A program made the position numbers and the translations under genes. 39,322 bases of DNA from Rhodanobacteraceae bacterium (GTDB lineage Bacteria > Acidobacteriota > Terriglobia > Terriglobales > Acidobacteriaceae): the NCBI GenBank assembly GCA_025350865.1, contig JANXWZ010000100.1, positions 1 through 39,322 on the forward strand, in the 5' to 3' direction. Shown here in pieces: positions 1 to 7,931 of the stretch (its first letter is position 1; the number at the start of each line of letters is the position of its first letter). The notes under the pieces are model-generated. The model saw only the letters and a program-made list of their open reading frames with translations, made no database searches and was not told the DNA's origin.

Positions 1-55
1 CGATTGTCTAGCGCGACAGTCCACGGCTTGCAAGATGCTCATTCTGAATGGCTTA

Positions 56-130
56 TGGTGGGCGCAGCAGGATTCGAACCTGCGACTTCCACCGTGTGAA
101 GGTGGCACTCTACCGCTGAGTTATGCGCCC
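56..130 (-). tRNA. tRNA-Val (anticodon CAC)
   Basis: Read on the minus strand, a full cloverleaf is visible. The 7-bp acceptor stem pairs GGGCGCA with TGCGCCC. The anticodon stem CCACC/GGTGG encloses the loop TTCACAC, giving anticodon CAC (plus-strand positions 96-98), which reads the valine codon GUG. The T arm is GCAGG-TTCGAAT-CCTGC. The discriminator A is followed by a genome-encoded CCA (56-58). No intron or mismatch is seen in the stems. The next gene on the plus strand starts at 302 and runs the other way, so the tRNA is not co-transcribed with it. Confidence 0.96.
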
Positions 131-285
131 TTGAGGGGTTACAACGAATTGGCGTGAACAGGAAGCCGCCCAGGCCGTTAATTCTGGCCATCTGACACAT
201 CGTCCGCCTCCCAAAAGAATACCACCGAATCCGCGAGTCATCACCACCCACTCCGCCCGTCGAGCCAGGCCTCTCCAAACGCAAG

Positions 286-291
286 TACAAT
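286..291 (+). promoter_or_regulatory. Candidate -10 element of the sigma-factor gene
   Basis: The hexamer TACAAT (5 of 6 matches to TATAAT) ends 10 bases before the ATG at 302. No good -35 hexamer lies 16-18 bases upstream. If it is used, transcription would start within a few bases of the ATG, so the mRNA would be leaderless or nearly so. Confidence 0.35.
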
Positions 292-301
292 CAGCCTAGC
301 A

Positions 302-1273
302 ATGCGCGGCCCGAACAATCCAGCTCTCGACTCCCCAGGCCCCACCGAAGCTTCCCCCGCCTTGCGCCAACATCCGCAACATCCGAAACGACTTATCGGT
401 ACAGATCAGGCAGCAGGTCAAGGAATCGACCAGCCCATCAATCGGCGTTTCAAGAACTCTCCCGATTCCGACCCCTACGACTCCGATTCCGAGCCAGACG
501 AGACCCTCCTCGACCTCGAACCCGATGACACCAAAGATGATGGTGAAATTGTCGATTCTGCGCAACCCAATGACGAAGTTGGGGTTACAGAAGATATGTC
601 GACGTTGGCAATCCATCCCGCGCACCTGCAATCCGGCGTCGTGGAGCCGCTTGCACAAGCGTCAGCCGACCTGGCCGGGCTCCATCTCAACGGCGATTTC
701 GCCCAGATGGAGGACGCCGCCATCATGCTCGAACTTAAGGCCGGCAACATGGCAGGGTTCGACTTCCTCATCCAGAAGTACCGCAAGCCGATCATCAACT
801 TCATGTACCGCATGACGCGCAACCAGGCCGTCGCCGAAGAACTCGCCCAGGAAGTCTTTCTCCGCGTCTATCGATCCCGCGAAACCTATCGCGCCGAGGC
901 TCGCTTCAGCACCTGGCTCTACCGCATCGCGACCAACCTCGGCGTCAATCAGGCACGCGACACGCGACACGAACGGACAGCTTCGACCGTCTATTTGGAT
1001 GAGCCCGATTCCGAGACCGGAACCACCCCGGACGTGGCAGATTCCACCCCGGATGTCGAGTCCCGCCTCCTGCGCGACGAGCGCATGGCCGCAATCCGGG
1101 AGCATGTGCTGGCCCTCCCCGAGCGCCAGAAGATGGCTGTGTTGATGCACAAGTATGAAGGAATGGATTACAGCCAGATTGGCGATGTCCTCAAACTGAG
1201 CGAGTCGGCCACCAAATCGTTGTTGTTTCGCGCCTACCAGACGCTGCGCGAGAAGCTGAAAGGTTTTGTGTAG
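302..1273 (+). CDS. ECF-type RNA polymerase sigma factor (sigma-70 family, RpoE-like)
   Basis: Region 2 is clear from about residue 145 (FDFLIQKYRKPIINFMYRM, then AEELAQEVFLRVYRSRETY and FSTWLYRIATNLG). Region 4 lies near the C-terminus, with LPERQKMAVLMHKYEGMDY followed by the helix-turn-helix around IGDVLKLSESATKSLLFRAY. The protein directs RNA polymerase to stress or envelope promoters. The anti-sigma gene follows 142 bases downstream. The first ~130 residues form an acidic, Asp/Pro-rich and probably disordered extension that is unusual for an ECF factor. An internal ATG at 596 would give a 225-residue protein. Neither start has a strong ribosome-binding site, but a TACAAT hexamer just before 302 fits a leaderless long form. 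Family assignment is sure; the start is not. Confidence 0.9.
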   Translation: MRGPNNPALDSPGPTEASPALRQHPQHPKRLIGTDQAAGQGIDQPINRRFKNSPDSDPYDSDSEPDETLLDLEPDDTKDDGEIVDSAQPNDEVGVTEDMSTLAIHPAHLQSGVVEPLAQASADLAGLHLNGDFAQMEDAAIMLELKAGNMAGFDFLIQKYRKPIINFMYRMTRNQAVAEELAQEVFLRVYRSRETYRAEARFSTWLYRIATNLGVNQARDTRHERTASTVYLDEPDSETGTTPDVADSTPDVESRLLRDERMAAIREHVLALPERQKMAVLMHKYEGMDYSQIGDVLKLSESATKSLLFRAYQTLREKLKGFV

Positions 1274-1284
1274 TCAGGCAACAG

Positions 1285-1314
1285 ATTGTTTTCAAAGAAG
1301 TAATTGTTTTCAAA
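1285..1314 (+). repeat. Direct repeat of a 12-mer between sigma and anti-sigma genes
   Basis: ATTGTTTTCAAA occurs at 1285-1296 and again at 1303-1314, an 18-base period. It lies just after the sigma stop codon and overlaps the candidate -35 of an internal promoter, so it could be a binding site. No protein partner can be named. Confidence 0.5.
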
Positions 1315-1332
1315 TTCGCTGCAACATATAGA
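1304..1332 (+). promoter_or_regulatory. Candidate internal promoter of the anti-sigma gene
   Basis: TTGTTT at 1304-1309 and TATAGA at 1327-1332 are separated by 17 bases. Downstream, an RNA hairpin could form from TTTGCGA (1352-1358) and TCGCAAA (1362-1368) with a 3-base loop, in the leader of the anti-sigma mRNA. A separate promoter would let the anti-sigma factor be made independently of the sigma factor. Hexamer matches are moderate. Confidence 0.3.
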
Positions 1333-1415
1333 GTTGGATCTGAAATGTGTCTTTGCGAAGATCGCAAACGCAGACCAACCCGAAAGGCGCAGTGAGGCCC
1401 GGAAGGAGAACCACC

Positions 1416-1964
1416 ATGAGCTTCAAGAAGAATAATCTCACCACGATAGATTGCAAGGACTTCGGCGCGGAGTTGATGGACATCGTCCTCACCCCGGAGT
1501 TGGCCCCCAGCGTCGCCGCCGTCGCGCACATGAAGGCCTGCCCCCCCTGTGCCGAAGAGTATATCTCGTTCCAGCAGACCTTCAGCCTGCTAGACACCTG
1601 GATCGCGCCGGAGCCCACCCCCTATTTCAATCAAAAACTCGCGGTCCTGATGCGCGAGGAGCAGGCGGCTCCGCGCATGGGTTGGTTCGAGAGCCTCGCA
1701 ACTCGCCTGCGCTTCAATACCGGACGCAACTTTCGCCCCGCGATGGTGGGTGCCCTGTCGCTCGCCCTGGTAATAGGAGGCGGCAGTCTCCTGGTTGTCG
1801 CCCCGAACGTAGGCCATTCCCCCGAAGCCTCGGCCGCGGTGCGCGACCTGCAAATTTTCGACCGCAACGAACAGGCATTTCAGCAACTGGACGAATTACA
1901 GGACGACGACGACGGATCACAGCTCAACCCAGATTCTTCACAGAATTCCGCGCCGACAACTTAG
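1416..1964 (+). CDS. Zinc-binding anti-sigma factor, membrane-anchored
   Basis: The 182-residue protein has the zinc anti-sigma signature H-x3-C-x2-C (His38, Cys42, Cys45) in a short N-terminal helical domain. A single hydrophobic segment follows at about residues 109-132 (MVGALSLALVIGGGSLLVV). The C-terminal tail is acidic and Gln/Ser-rich and would lie outside the membrane. Such proteins hold the partner ECF sigma factor inactive until an envelope or redox signal arrives. The partner is very likely the sigma factor encoded just upstream. The start at 1416 is chosen because GGAAGGAG sits at 1401-1408, 7 bases before it; an upstream in-frame ATG at 1347 has no such site. Confidence 0.87.
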   Translation: MSFKKNNLTTIDCKDFGAELMDIVLTPELAPSVAAVAHMKACPPCAEEYISFQQTFSLLDTWIAPEPTPYFNQKLAVLMREEQAAPRMGWFESLATRLRFNTGRNFRPAMVGALSLALVIGGGSLLVVAPNVGHSPEASAAVRDLQIFDRNEQAFQQLDELQDDDDGSQLNPDSSQNSAPTT

Positions 1965-2008
1965 CCCTTTGCACCGTTGACCCATTCTCAATCCCAGAAC
2001 GCATCAAA

Positions 2009-2878
2009 ATGATCACCGCCCACCCAATTCGGTTCGCCCGCCCCAGCAGCACGCTGTTTCGGCAAGCGGGGGTGTATTCCGCCGTAGTTGCCCTGGCTGC
2101 CGTATCGGTCCTCCCTGCGATCTGCCAAAATCCCAGGCCCGCTCGCCCCGGAGCCGCTCCCCGGATGGTCCTCCCGCAGCGCCCCGCCCCGCGCCCGGCA
2201 CCCGCTGCTCAGCCGAGAATTCCGCCAGTTCGGCAGCCGGAAAATCGCGTCACTCCACCCCAGCCATCCGAAGTCCGCTCCATGATGGGTCCGGTTTCAG
2301 CACCACAATCCCCTGCGGCAACCATTGCCCCCACCCAGCAACGACCGTTGCCGCAGGTTTCCGCCGCGCCCACTGTGCGGCCCAATGCCAACGCCAATCG
2401 CGCCGCGCAAAATCAATTGCATATCGGCCAGTGGATGGAGACCCACCGCCACCTGCCCCTCGTTGATCAGCAGCGCGCCCTGGAAAACGAACCTGGCTTC
2501 CGCTCCCTCCCCCCTCAGGAGCAGCAACAGTTGCATCAGCGCCTCACCCAGCTCAACAACATGTCGATGGCCGACCGCTCCAAGCTGATCGGCCGCACCG
2601 AGGCCATGGAGAGCCTCGCCCCCGTCCAGCGTCAGCAGGTCCGCAACGCCATGGCACAACTCGGCAGCATTCCCGAGGAGCGACGCCACGTCGTCTCGCG
2701 CCAGTTCTTCCAACTGCGCGACATGCCGCCCGCCCAGCGCCAGGCTTTCATTGAATCCCCACAATACCGCACCCAGTTCAGCGACCCGGAGCGCACCGCC
2801 ATCGGCAGCCTGCTCAACGTCGCACCCATCTACGCCCCGCTCCAAGCCCCTGCCGCACAACCCACACAGCCGCGCTAG
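2009..2878 (+). CDS. Exported DUF3106-type protein, Pro/Gln-rich
   Basis: The 289-residue product starts with a basic stretch and a hydrophobic core (VYSAVVALAAVSVLPAICQ), a probable signal peptide. A Pro/Arg/Gln-rich low-complexity region covers about residues 35-130. The C-terminal half is helical with repeated short motifs (LPPQEQQQLHQRLTQLNNM, LAPVQRQQVRNAMAQLGSI, MPPAQRQAF) typical of DUF3106. The function of that family is unknown. Its place directly behind the sigma/anti-sigma pair suggests it is periplasmic and either a target or a sensor of that system (inference). The reading frame is open further upstream, but the ATG at 2009 is the first that gives an export signal and lies after the anti-sigma stop. 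Confidence 0.78.
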   Translation: MITAHPIRFARPSSTLFRQAGVYSAVVALAAVSVLPAICQNPRPARPGAAPRMVLPQRPAPRPAPAAQPRIPPVRQPENRVTPPQPSEVRSMMGPVSAPQSPAATIAPTQQRPLPQVSAAPTVRPNANANRAAQNQLHIGQWMETHRHLPLVDQQRALENEPGFRSLPPQEQQQLHQRLTQLNNMSMADRSKLIGRTEAMESLAPVQRQQVRNAMAQLGSIPEERRHVVSRQFFQLRDMPPAQRQAFIESPQYRTQFSDPERTAIGSLLNVAPIYAPLQAPAAQPTQPR

Positions 2879-2906
2879 CCCCCGCCCTTCAGCCCTTTTG
2901 TTTGTC

Positions 2907-2930
2907 ATCCCGCAGGGATCTGCTTTTGCT
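2907..2930 (+). terminator. Terminator-like repeat (ATCCC-GCA-GGGAT, T-rich tail)
   Basis: A 5-bp stem ATCCC/GGGAT with a 3-base loop at 2907-2919 is followed by tgctttt. It lies between the convergent DUF3106 and proline dehydrogenase genes. The same unit recurs at 8995 and three times in tandem at 11021-11107. The stem is short, so termination activity is inferred from position and recurrence. Confidence 0.4.
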
Positions 2931-2954
2931 CTTCCTCCCTTTCCCGCCCACGCC

Positions 2955-3869
2955 TTAATTCTTGAAAAAGTTCTTAGCCAGAAACACCACATTCGCCGGC
3001 CGTTCCGCCAGTCTCCGCATAAAGTACGGGTACCACTCCGGCCCAAACGGAATATAAACCCGCACCCCATACCCGTCCTTCGCAAGCTCGCGTTGCAGAT
3101 CCCGCCTCACCCCGTACAACATCTGAAATTCGAACTTCGACTTATCCAGCTTCGTCTCTTCCACAAACCGGCGCATCCGACCCACGATCACCTCATCGTG
3201 CGTCGCCATCCCGCAGAACACGCCGCTCGTCGCCAGCAGCAGCATCAGTTCCGAGTAGTTCTGATCCACATCCTTCTTCTCCGGAAACGCAATCTCCGCC
3301 GGCTCCTTGTAAGCCCCCTTGCACAGCCGAATCCGGATCCCCTGCCCCACCAACCTTCGCGCATCCGCCGTCGTCCGCCGCAGGTAAGCCTGCAACACCG
3401 TCCCCACGCTGCCCGGCCACTGCGCGTGCAGGCGCTCCGTCATCGCAATTGTCGCTTCCGTATATTCGGAGCCTTCCATGTCGATCCGCACAAACGTCCA
3501 GGCCTTCGCCGCGTGTTCCACCATCCCGGCCACAATCGTCTCCGCCAGCGCCGGATCAATCTCCATGCCCACCTGCGACAGCTTCACGCTCACATTCGCC
3601 TTCAACCCGCGGGCCTCGATTGCATCGATCAGCTGGTGGTAAATGTCCGCGCTATGCTGTGCCTGCGCCGGATCGGTCACGCTCTCGCCCAGCGAGTCCA
3701 GCGTCGCTTGTATCCCCTCGCTATTGACCCGGGCCGCCGCATCCAGAGCCGCCTCGATCGTCATCCCTGCTACAAATCGGCTGGAAAGCTTACGCCCCAG
3801 CGAAGAACTCTCCGAGAACCGCCGCAACGCCTTGTTGCGGGACATCGCAATAAACATCGAACGCAGCAT
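2955..3869 (-). CDS. Proline dehydrogenase (monofunctional, FAD-dependent)
   Basis: The 304-residue protein oxidises L-proline to 1-pyrroline-5-carboxylate and passes electrons to the quinone pool. Family blocks are clear: VSVKLSQVGMEID, RIDMEGSEYTEATI, RIRLCKGAYKEPAEIAF, and the C-terminal substrate-binding block FEFQMLYGVRRDLQ ... GPEWYPYFMRRLAERPANV. The length matches stand-alone bacterial PRODHs rather than the two-domain PutA; no P5C dehydrogenase is in the window. The ATG at 3869 is preceded by GGAGGT with 5 bases of spacing, so the longer open frame upstream is rejected. It is divergent from the RidA gene, with 55 bases between starts, so they may share a control region. Confidence 0.93.
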   Translation of the reverse strand: MLRSMFIAMSRNKALRRFSESSSLGRKLSSRFVAGMTIEAALDAAARVNSEGIQATLDSLGESVTDPAQAQHSADIYHQLIDAIEARGLKANVSVKLSQVGMEIDPALAETIVAGMVEHAAKAWTFVRIDMEGSEYTEATIAMTERLHAQWPGSVGTVLQAYLRRTTADARRLVGQGIRIRLCKGAYKEPAEIAFPEKKDVDQNYSELMLLLATSGVFCGMATHDEVIVGRMRRFVEETKLDKSKFEFQMLYGVRRDLQRELAKDGYGVRVYIPFGPEWYPYFMRRLAERPANVVFLAKNFFKN

Positions 3870-3924
3870 CCAGAACCTCCATTCTGAGTCTCTCACGCGA
3901 CCCCAATACCCAATCCCACCCAAC

Positions 3925-4341
3925 ATGCGAGATGATATCCCCATGGAAACCTCACTCATCCGCACCAACTTCGCCGGCACCTCGCCGTACGAGCCCGTCA
4001 TTGGTTTCTCCCGCGCCGTTCGTGTCGGGCCCCACGTCATGGTCTCCGGCACCGGTCCAGTCGGCGCTGACGACGCCGACCCCGCAGCCCAGGCCGACCA
4101 GTGCCTCACCACCATCGCCGGAATCCTCAAGCAGGCCGGCACCAGCTTCGAGCACATCGTCCGCACCCGCATCTACCTCACCGACCGCGAGTGCTGGGAG
4201 GCCGTCGCCCGGGTCCACGGCAAGTTCTTCTCGCTCATTCGTCCCGCCGCCACCATGGTCATCGTCGCCGGCCTCATCGACCCACGCTGGAAGGTCGAAA
4301 TCGAAGTCGACGCCCTCATCCCCGACCAACCCGTCGGCTAG
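3925..4341 (+). CDS. RidA/YjgF/UK114-family protein
   Basis: The 138-residue protein carries the conserved RidA blocks: a substrate-pocket strand (RVGPHVMVSGTGPVG), the central helix (QCLTTIAGILKQAGTSFEHI), the strand VRTRIYLTD with the conserved Arg, and the C-terminal PAATMVIVAGLIDPRWKVEI. RidA proteins are trimeric deaminases of reactive enamine/imine intermediates released by amino-acid metabolism; some members bind other ligands. It is divergent from proline dehydrogenase, whose product is an imine, so a linked role is plausible. An alternative ATG at 3943 would remove six residues. Neither start has a strong ribosome-binding site. Confidence 0.88.
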   Translation: MRDDIPMETSLIRTNFAGTSPYEPVIGFSRAVRVGPHVMVSGTGPVGADDADPAAQADQCLTTIAGILKQAGTSFEHIVRTRIYLTDRECWEAVARVHGKFFSLIRPAATMVIVAGLIDPRWKVEIEVDALIPDQPVG

Positions 4342-4380
4342 AGTCACTGAACGCTGAGGCCATCCATTCCACACCACACC

Positions 4381-4419
4381 GCCGTCATTCTGGCGGAGCC
4401 TGAATCTCCGTAGTTGTCT
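4381..4419 (+). repeat. Dispersed repeat family B, copy 1
   Basis: This 39-base element begins gccgtcattctggc and ends aatctccgtagttgtct. It recurs at 6535-6573 (same strand) and, shorter, at 32271-32302 (opposite strand). The centre can form a small CTGGC/GCC(A/T)G hairpin. It sits between the RidA and pgk genes. Confidence 0.7.
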
Positions 4420-4509
4420 CCGGGCGACGAACGCCACCACCCACCCGGAAGTTTACCGCTCCCAGAACCACCCCTAACGTGGTGAAATAAGACCTGAGGA
4501 ATGCAACTC

Positions 4510-5727
4510 ATGGCAAAGCTCTCCATCCGCGATCTCGACCTCACCGGCAAGCGCGTTCTCATCCGGGTCGACTTCAACGTCCCGCTCTCCAAAGACGACA
4601 CGCCCCGCATCCTCGACGACACCCGCATCCGGGAGACCATCCCCACCATCGAGTACGCCGTCCGCCGCAAGGCCAAGGTCATCCTCTGCTCCCACCTCGG
4701 CCGTCCCAAGGGCAAGGTCGTTACCGCCATGAGCCTTCGTCCCGTCGTCGACCGCCTGCGCGAGCTGCTCGACCACGTTCTCGGCGAAGATGAAAACGTC
4801 GGCTTCGCTCCCGACTGCATCGGCGACGTCACCCGCGAAATCGTCATGAACCTCGAGCCCGGCCAGACCCTGCTGCTCGAAAACCTGCGCTTCCACGCCG
4901 AAGAAGAAGCCAACGATCCCGCCTTCGCCAAACAACTCGCCGGCCTCTGCGAGGTCTACATCAACGACGCCTTCGGCAGCGCCCACCGCGCCCACGCCTC
5001 CACCGAAGGCATCACCCACTTCGTCGCACAATCCGCCGCCGGCCTCCTCATGGAGTCCGAACTCAAGCATCTCGGCAAGGCTCTCAACGAACCCGACAAA
5101 CCCTTCGTCGCCATCATCGGCGGAGCCAAAGTTTCCGACAAGATCACCGTCATCCAGAGCCTCATGAACAAGGCCGACGCCATCCTCATCGGAGGCGGCA
5201 TGGCCTACACCTTCCTCCGCGCTCATGGCCAGTCCACCGGCAAATCGCTCGTTGAGGAAGACAAGATCGACGTCGCTCGCGCTGCTCTGGACGAAGCCGA
5301 GCGTCGAGGCATCAAGTTCCTCCTGCCCATCGATCACCTGCTCGCGGACAGCTTCGACCCCAAGGCGAACATCACCCGCTTCGAGGGCACCGGCCCATTT
5401 CCCGCCGGCCTCATGGCTCTCGACATCGGTCCCAAAACCGAGAAACTCTTCGCCGCCGAGATCGCCGAAGCCCAGACCGTCCTTTGGAACGGCCCCATGG
5501 GAGTCTTCGAGTTCCCCGCCTTCGCCCACGGCACCAATGCCATCGCCAAGGCGGTAGCCGCTAACGAAGACGCGACAACAATCGTCGGTGGAGGCGATTC
5601 CGTCTCGGCCATCCACAAGTCCGGCTTCGCCGACAAGATCACCCACATCTCCACCGGCGGCGGAGCATCCCTCGAATTCCTCGAAGGCAAAACCCTTCCC
5701 GGCGTCGAAGCCCTCACCGACAAATAG
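4510..5727 (+). CDS. pgk: Phosphoglycerate kinase
   Basis: The 405-residue cytoplasmic enzyme transfers phosphate between 1,3-bisphosphoglycerate and ADP in glycolysis. Hallmarks are RVDFNVPLS near residue 20, the SHLGRPKG block, [27 protein letters not shown], the hinge/nucleotide region [11 protein letters not shown], and the C-terminal GGGDSVSAI and [19 protein letters not shown]. Length is normal for the family. The ATG at 4510 is preferred over 4501, because TGAGGA at 4495-4500 is 9 bases before 4510 but directly abuts 4501. tpiA follows after 20 bases, so the two form a glycolytic operon. Confidence 0.97.
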   Translation: MAKLSIRDLDLTGKRVLIRVDFNVPLSKDDTPRILDDTRIRETIPTIEYAVRRKAKVILCSHLGRPKGKVVTAMSLRPVVDRLRELLDHVLGEDENVGFAPDCIGDVTREIVMNLEPGQTLLLENLRFHAEEEANDPAFAKQLAGLCEVYINDAFGSAHRAHASTEGITHFVAQSAAGLLMESELKHLGKALNEPDKPFVAIIGGAKVSDKITVIQSLMNKADAILIGGGMAYTFLRAHGQSTGKSLVEEDKIDVARAALDEAERRGIKFLLPIDHLLADSFDPKANITRFEGTGPFPAGLMALDIGPKTEKLFAAEIAEAQTVLWNGPMGVFEFPAFAHGTNAIAKAVAANEDATTIVGGGDSVSAIHKSGFADKITHISTGGGASLEFLEGKTLPGVEALTDK

Positions 5728-5747
5728 ATAGAGACCCTCTACAACAC

Positions 5748-6506
5748 ATGCGCAAACGCATTATTGCCGGCAACTGGAAGATGTACAAAACCCCGCGCGA
5801 ATCCGTAGACTTCGTCGCGAAATTTTTGCCCATGATCCACGACCACACTCGCGACGAGATCGTCCTCTTCCCCACCAGCACCTCGCTCAGCCACGTCATC
5901 GAAGCTGTCAAAGGCTCGAACGTTCGCGCCGGGGCACAGACCATGCACTGGCTCAACGAAGGTCCATACACCGGCCAGACCTCGCCGACCATGCTGGCCA
6001 GCATTCACTGCACCCACGTCCTGCTCGGCCACTCCGAGCGCCGCATGTACGCCCACGAAACCGACGACATGGTCAACTGGAAGCTCAAGGCCGCGCTCCT
6101 CCACGGCCTTACCCCCGTCGTCTGCGTCGGCGAATCGCTCGAAAAGCGCCAGTCCGGCCTCACCGAAGCCGTCCTCCGCTGGCAGATCGCCTGCGCCCTC
6201 AACGGTGTCGAACCGGAAAGCTCCGCAGCCCTCGTCATCGCCTACGAGCCCATCTGGGCCATCGGAACCGGCAGCACCGCCACGCCCAACCAGGCCCAGG
6301 AAGCCCACGCCATCATCCGCCGCGAGATCGCCGCAACCCTCGGCTCTGCCCGCGCCGAATCCACCCGAATCCTCTACGGCGGCTCCGTCAAACCCGAAAA
6401 CACCGCCACCCTCATGGCCCAGCCCGACATCGACGGCGCACTCGTAGGCGGAGCCAGCCTCGACCCCGACACCTTCTGCCGCATCGTCAAATACCAAACC
6501 GCCTGA
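5748..6506 (+). CDS. tpiA: Triose-phosphate isomerase
   Basis: The 252-residue enzyme interconverts dihydroxyacetone phosphate and glyceraldehyde 3-phosphate. The active-site residues are all present: Asn9 and Lys11 in GNWKMY, His95 in LLGHSERR, Glu167 in AYEPIWAIGTG, and the phosphate-binding loops ending with YGGSVKPEN and GALVGGASL. Length is standard. It is the second gene of the pgk-tpiA unit and shares its mRNA on the evidence of the 20-base gap. The gene downstream (lepB) is convergent; the gap holds two dispersed repeats. Confidence 0.97.
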   Translation: MRKRIIAGNWKMYKTPRESVDFVAKFLPMIHDHTRDEIVLFPTSTSLSHVIEAVKGSNVRAGAQTMHWLNEGPYTGQTSPTMLASIHCTHVLLGHSERRMYAHETDDMVNWKLKAALLHGLTPVVCVGESLEKRQSGLTEAVLRWQIACALNGVEPESSAALVIAYEPIWAIGTGSTATPNQAQEAHAIIRREIAATLGSARAESTRILYGGSVKPENTATLMAQPDIDGALVGGASLDPDTFCRIVKYQTA

Positions 6507-6534
6507 CGCGTTGCTACACAGCCAACCAACCACA

Positions 6535-6573
6535 GCCGTCATTCTGGCAAAGCCATAATCTCCGTAGTTGTCT
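6535..6573 (+). repeat. Dispersed repeat family B, copy 2
   Basis: About 35 of 39 bases match the copy at 4381, with the same start (gccgtcattctggc) and end (aatctccgtagttgtct). The similarity fades over the next ~15 bases. It lies in the convergent gap between tpiA and lepB. Confidence 0.7.
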
Positions 6574-6609
6574 TTCTGGCGGCGAAAACCCCTCAGCGAA
6601 GTTGCCTTA

Positions 6610-6660
6610 AGCTGTAAGCTGACATCTCTCAAGCTCACAGCTCATAAATCACGCCTTTTG
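6610..6660 (+). repeat. Dispersed hairpin repeat family A, copy 1
   Basis: AGCTGTAAGCT (6610-6620) and AGCTCACAGCT (6632-6642) form an 11-base inverted repeat with one mispair. A tail ending in cacgccttttg follows. The same hairpin plus tail recurs at 11120-11172 and 19815-19865. Confidence 0.6.
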
Positions 6661-6729
6661 CCCGGACCAACTCGACTGCAATTGCCCAGCCCCACCCGCC
6701 TCCAGGCCTGAATCCGTCTCTCACCCACC

Positions 6730-7281
6730 CTACCGAACCACACCCGCCTGATCCATCGGCCAATACACAAACGCCGCCTTGCCATAAATCAATTCCCGAT
6801 CCACCGGCCCAAAATCACGGCTATCACTCGAAATCGACCGGTGATCCCCCATCACAAAAAACTCATTCTCCGGAATCGTCAGCGTCGGCTGCGACCGATC
6901 ATCCGTAAACCGGGCCGGCACATACGACTCCACCAGCGGACGACCATTCACGATGACCTGTCCGTGATCGATCGTCACCCGATCCCCTGGCAATCCGATC
7001 ACCCGCTTGATGTAGCTCTTCGTATGATCCCGCGGGTACTGGAACACCACAACATCGCCCCGCTGCACCTCGCCCACACGAAACGCCAGCTTGTTGATGA
7101 ACAGCCGATCCTGATCCTCCAGGTTCGGCAGCATCGACGTACCTTCCACCCGCACCGGCTGGTACAGAAACACGATAATAAACGCCGACACCAGAATCGA
7201 AAGCGCAAGGTCGCGAATCCATGATCGCAGCGCAATCAGCCGCGGTTGAGGCACTTCGGGTTGCACATTTGGGTCGATCAA
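6730..7281 (-). CDS. lepB: Signal peptidase I
   Basis: The 183-residue inner-membrane serine protease removes signal peptides from exported proteins. One transmembrane segment (LALSILVSAFIIVFLY, about residues 25-40) is followed by the catalytic box with Ser49 (GTSMLPNL), the general base Lys92 (YIKRVIGLPGD), and the GDHRSISSDSRDFGPV box near residues 144-160. It is a compact form without the second membrane helix and large insert seen in E. coli LepB. The start is TTG at 7281, overlapping the stop of the upstream gene (TTGA: start 7279-7281, stop 7278-7280), which suggests translational coupling. Confidence 0.93.
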   Translation of the reverse strand: MIDPNVQPEVPQPRLIALRSWIRDLALSILVSAFIIVFLYQPVRVEGTSMLPNLEDQDRLFINKLAFRVGEVQRGDVVVFQYPRDHTKSYIKRVIGLPGDRVTIDHGQVIVNGRPLVESYVPARFTDDRSQPTLTIPENEFFVMGDHRSISSDSRDFGPVDRELIYGKAAFVYWPMDQAGVVR

Positions 7282-7772
7282 GCTGCGGTTCCTGCCTTCA
7301 ACGGTATCCAGATTTCGACCAGCCCCATCCCGCTCTGCGGGTCGAACGCTTCGCTATAAACCTCGAATTGTGGCTCCACTTCGAGACTACATCCCGAAGA
7401 CGGCAACCACTCACCAAAGATTGCCTTCCAGGTCGCGCTGATCCCGGAAATATGCCCCGTGTGGTCGAAAACGGCAAAAGTTTGGTTCCGGATTTCCACA
7501 GACGTCAATCCAGCAGGAAGAGCCTGCCCCGGCGCCACCTGCACGCCACACAGATAGTTGAACGAGCCGTCCGGCTCAAATCCAAAACACACGCCGTAGG
7601 TATTCGCCCCAACCTGCCCGGGAATGTCGCGCATGATTGGCCCAAAACGCCGCCACAGCGCAGGGATAGCCCCGCTCGTCTGCGGGCTGTACCGTTCCGC
7701 CAGCCCCGCAACCGTCATGCCCGCATGCTTGGCAATCCTCGGAGCCGTCAGGATGGTCGCTGTATCAGGCAT
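7278..7772 (-). CDS. GyrI-like / AraC effector-binding-domain protein
   Basis: The 164-residue protein consists of a single SOUL/GyrI-type small-molecule-binding fold and has no DNA-binding domain. Supporting pieces are the early strand (APRIAKHAGMTVAGL), the FGPIM stretch, the YGVCFGFEPDGSFNYLCGVQV strand pair (about residues 58-78), FAVFDHTGHIS, and the closing block FEVYSEAFDPQSGMGLVEIWIPL. Stand-alone members bind small or toxic molecules; the ligand here is unknown. The ATG at 7772 follows GGAAGGGAAG; an ATG at 7793 would add seven residues. It overlaps the lepB start by 3 bases. Confidence 0.75.
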   Translation of the reverse strand: MPDTATILTAPRIAKHAGMTVAGLAERYSPQTSGAIPALWRRFGPIMRDIPGQVGANTYGVCFGFEPDGSFNYLCGVQVAPGQALPAGLTSVEIRNQTFAVFDHTGHISGISATWKAIFGEWLPSSGCSLEVEPQFEVYSEAFDPQSGMGLVEIWIPLKAGTAA

Positions 7773-7931
7773 CGTTTTGTGCTTCCCTTCCATCCCATTA
7801 GACGCCCCCTATGTCAGATTGCATACATCGCAAACCAGTGGCAAGTCCGCTCCGGTTCCCGAGTATGTCCTTGTTTTGCAACCCAAGCCGCAAAAATGTT
7901 TGCTGCGCATCTTTTGAATCATAGGACTAGA

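Noticed and set aside
1451..2008. Upstream extension of the DUF3106 frame through the anti-sigma gene.
   Set aside because: It overlaps the anti-sigma coding region out of frame. The translated sequence has Arg/Pro-rich shadow composition until the signal-peptide start at 2009.
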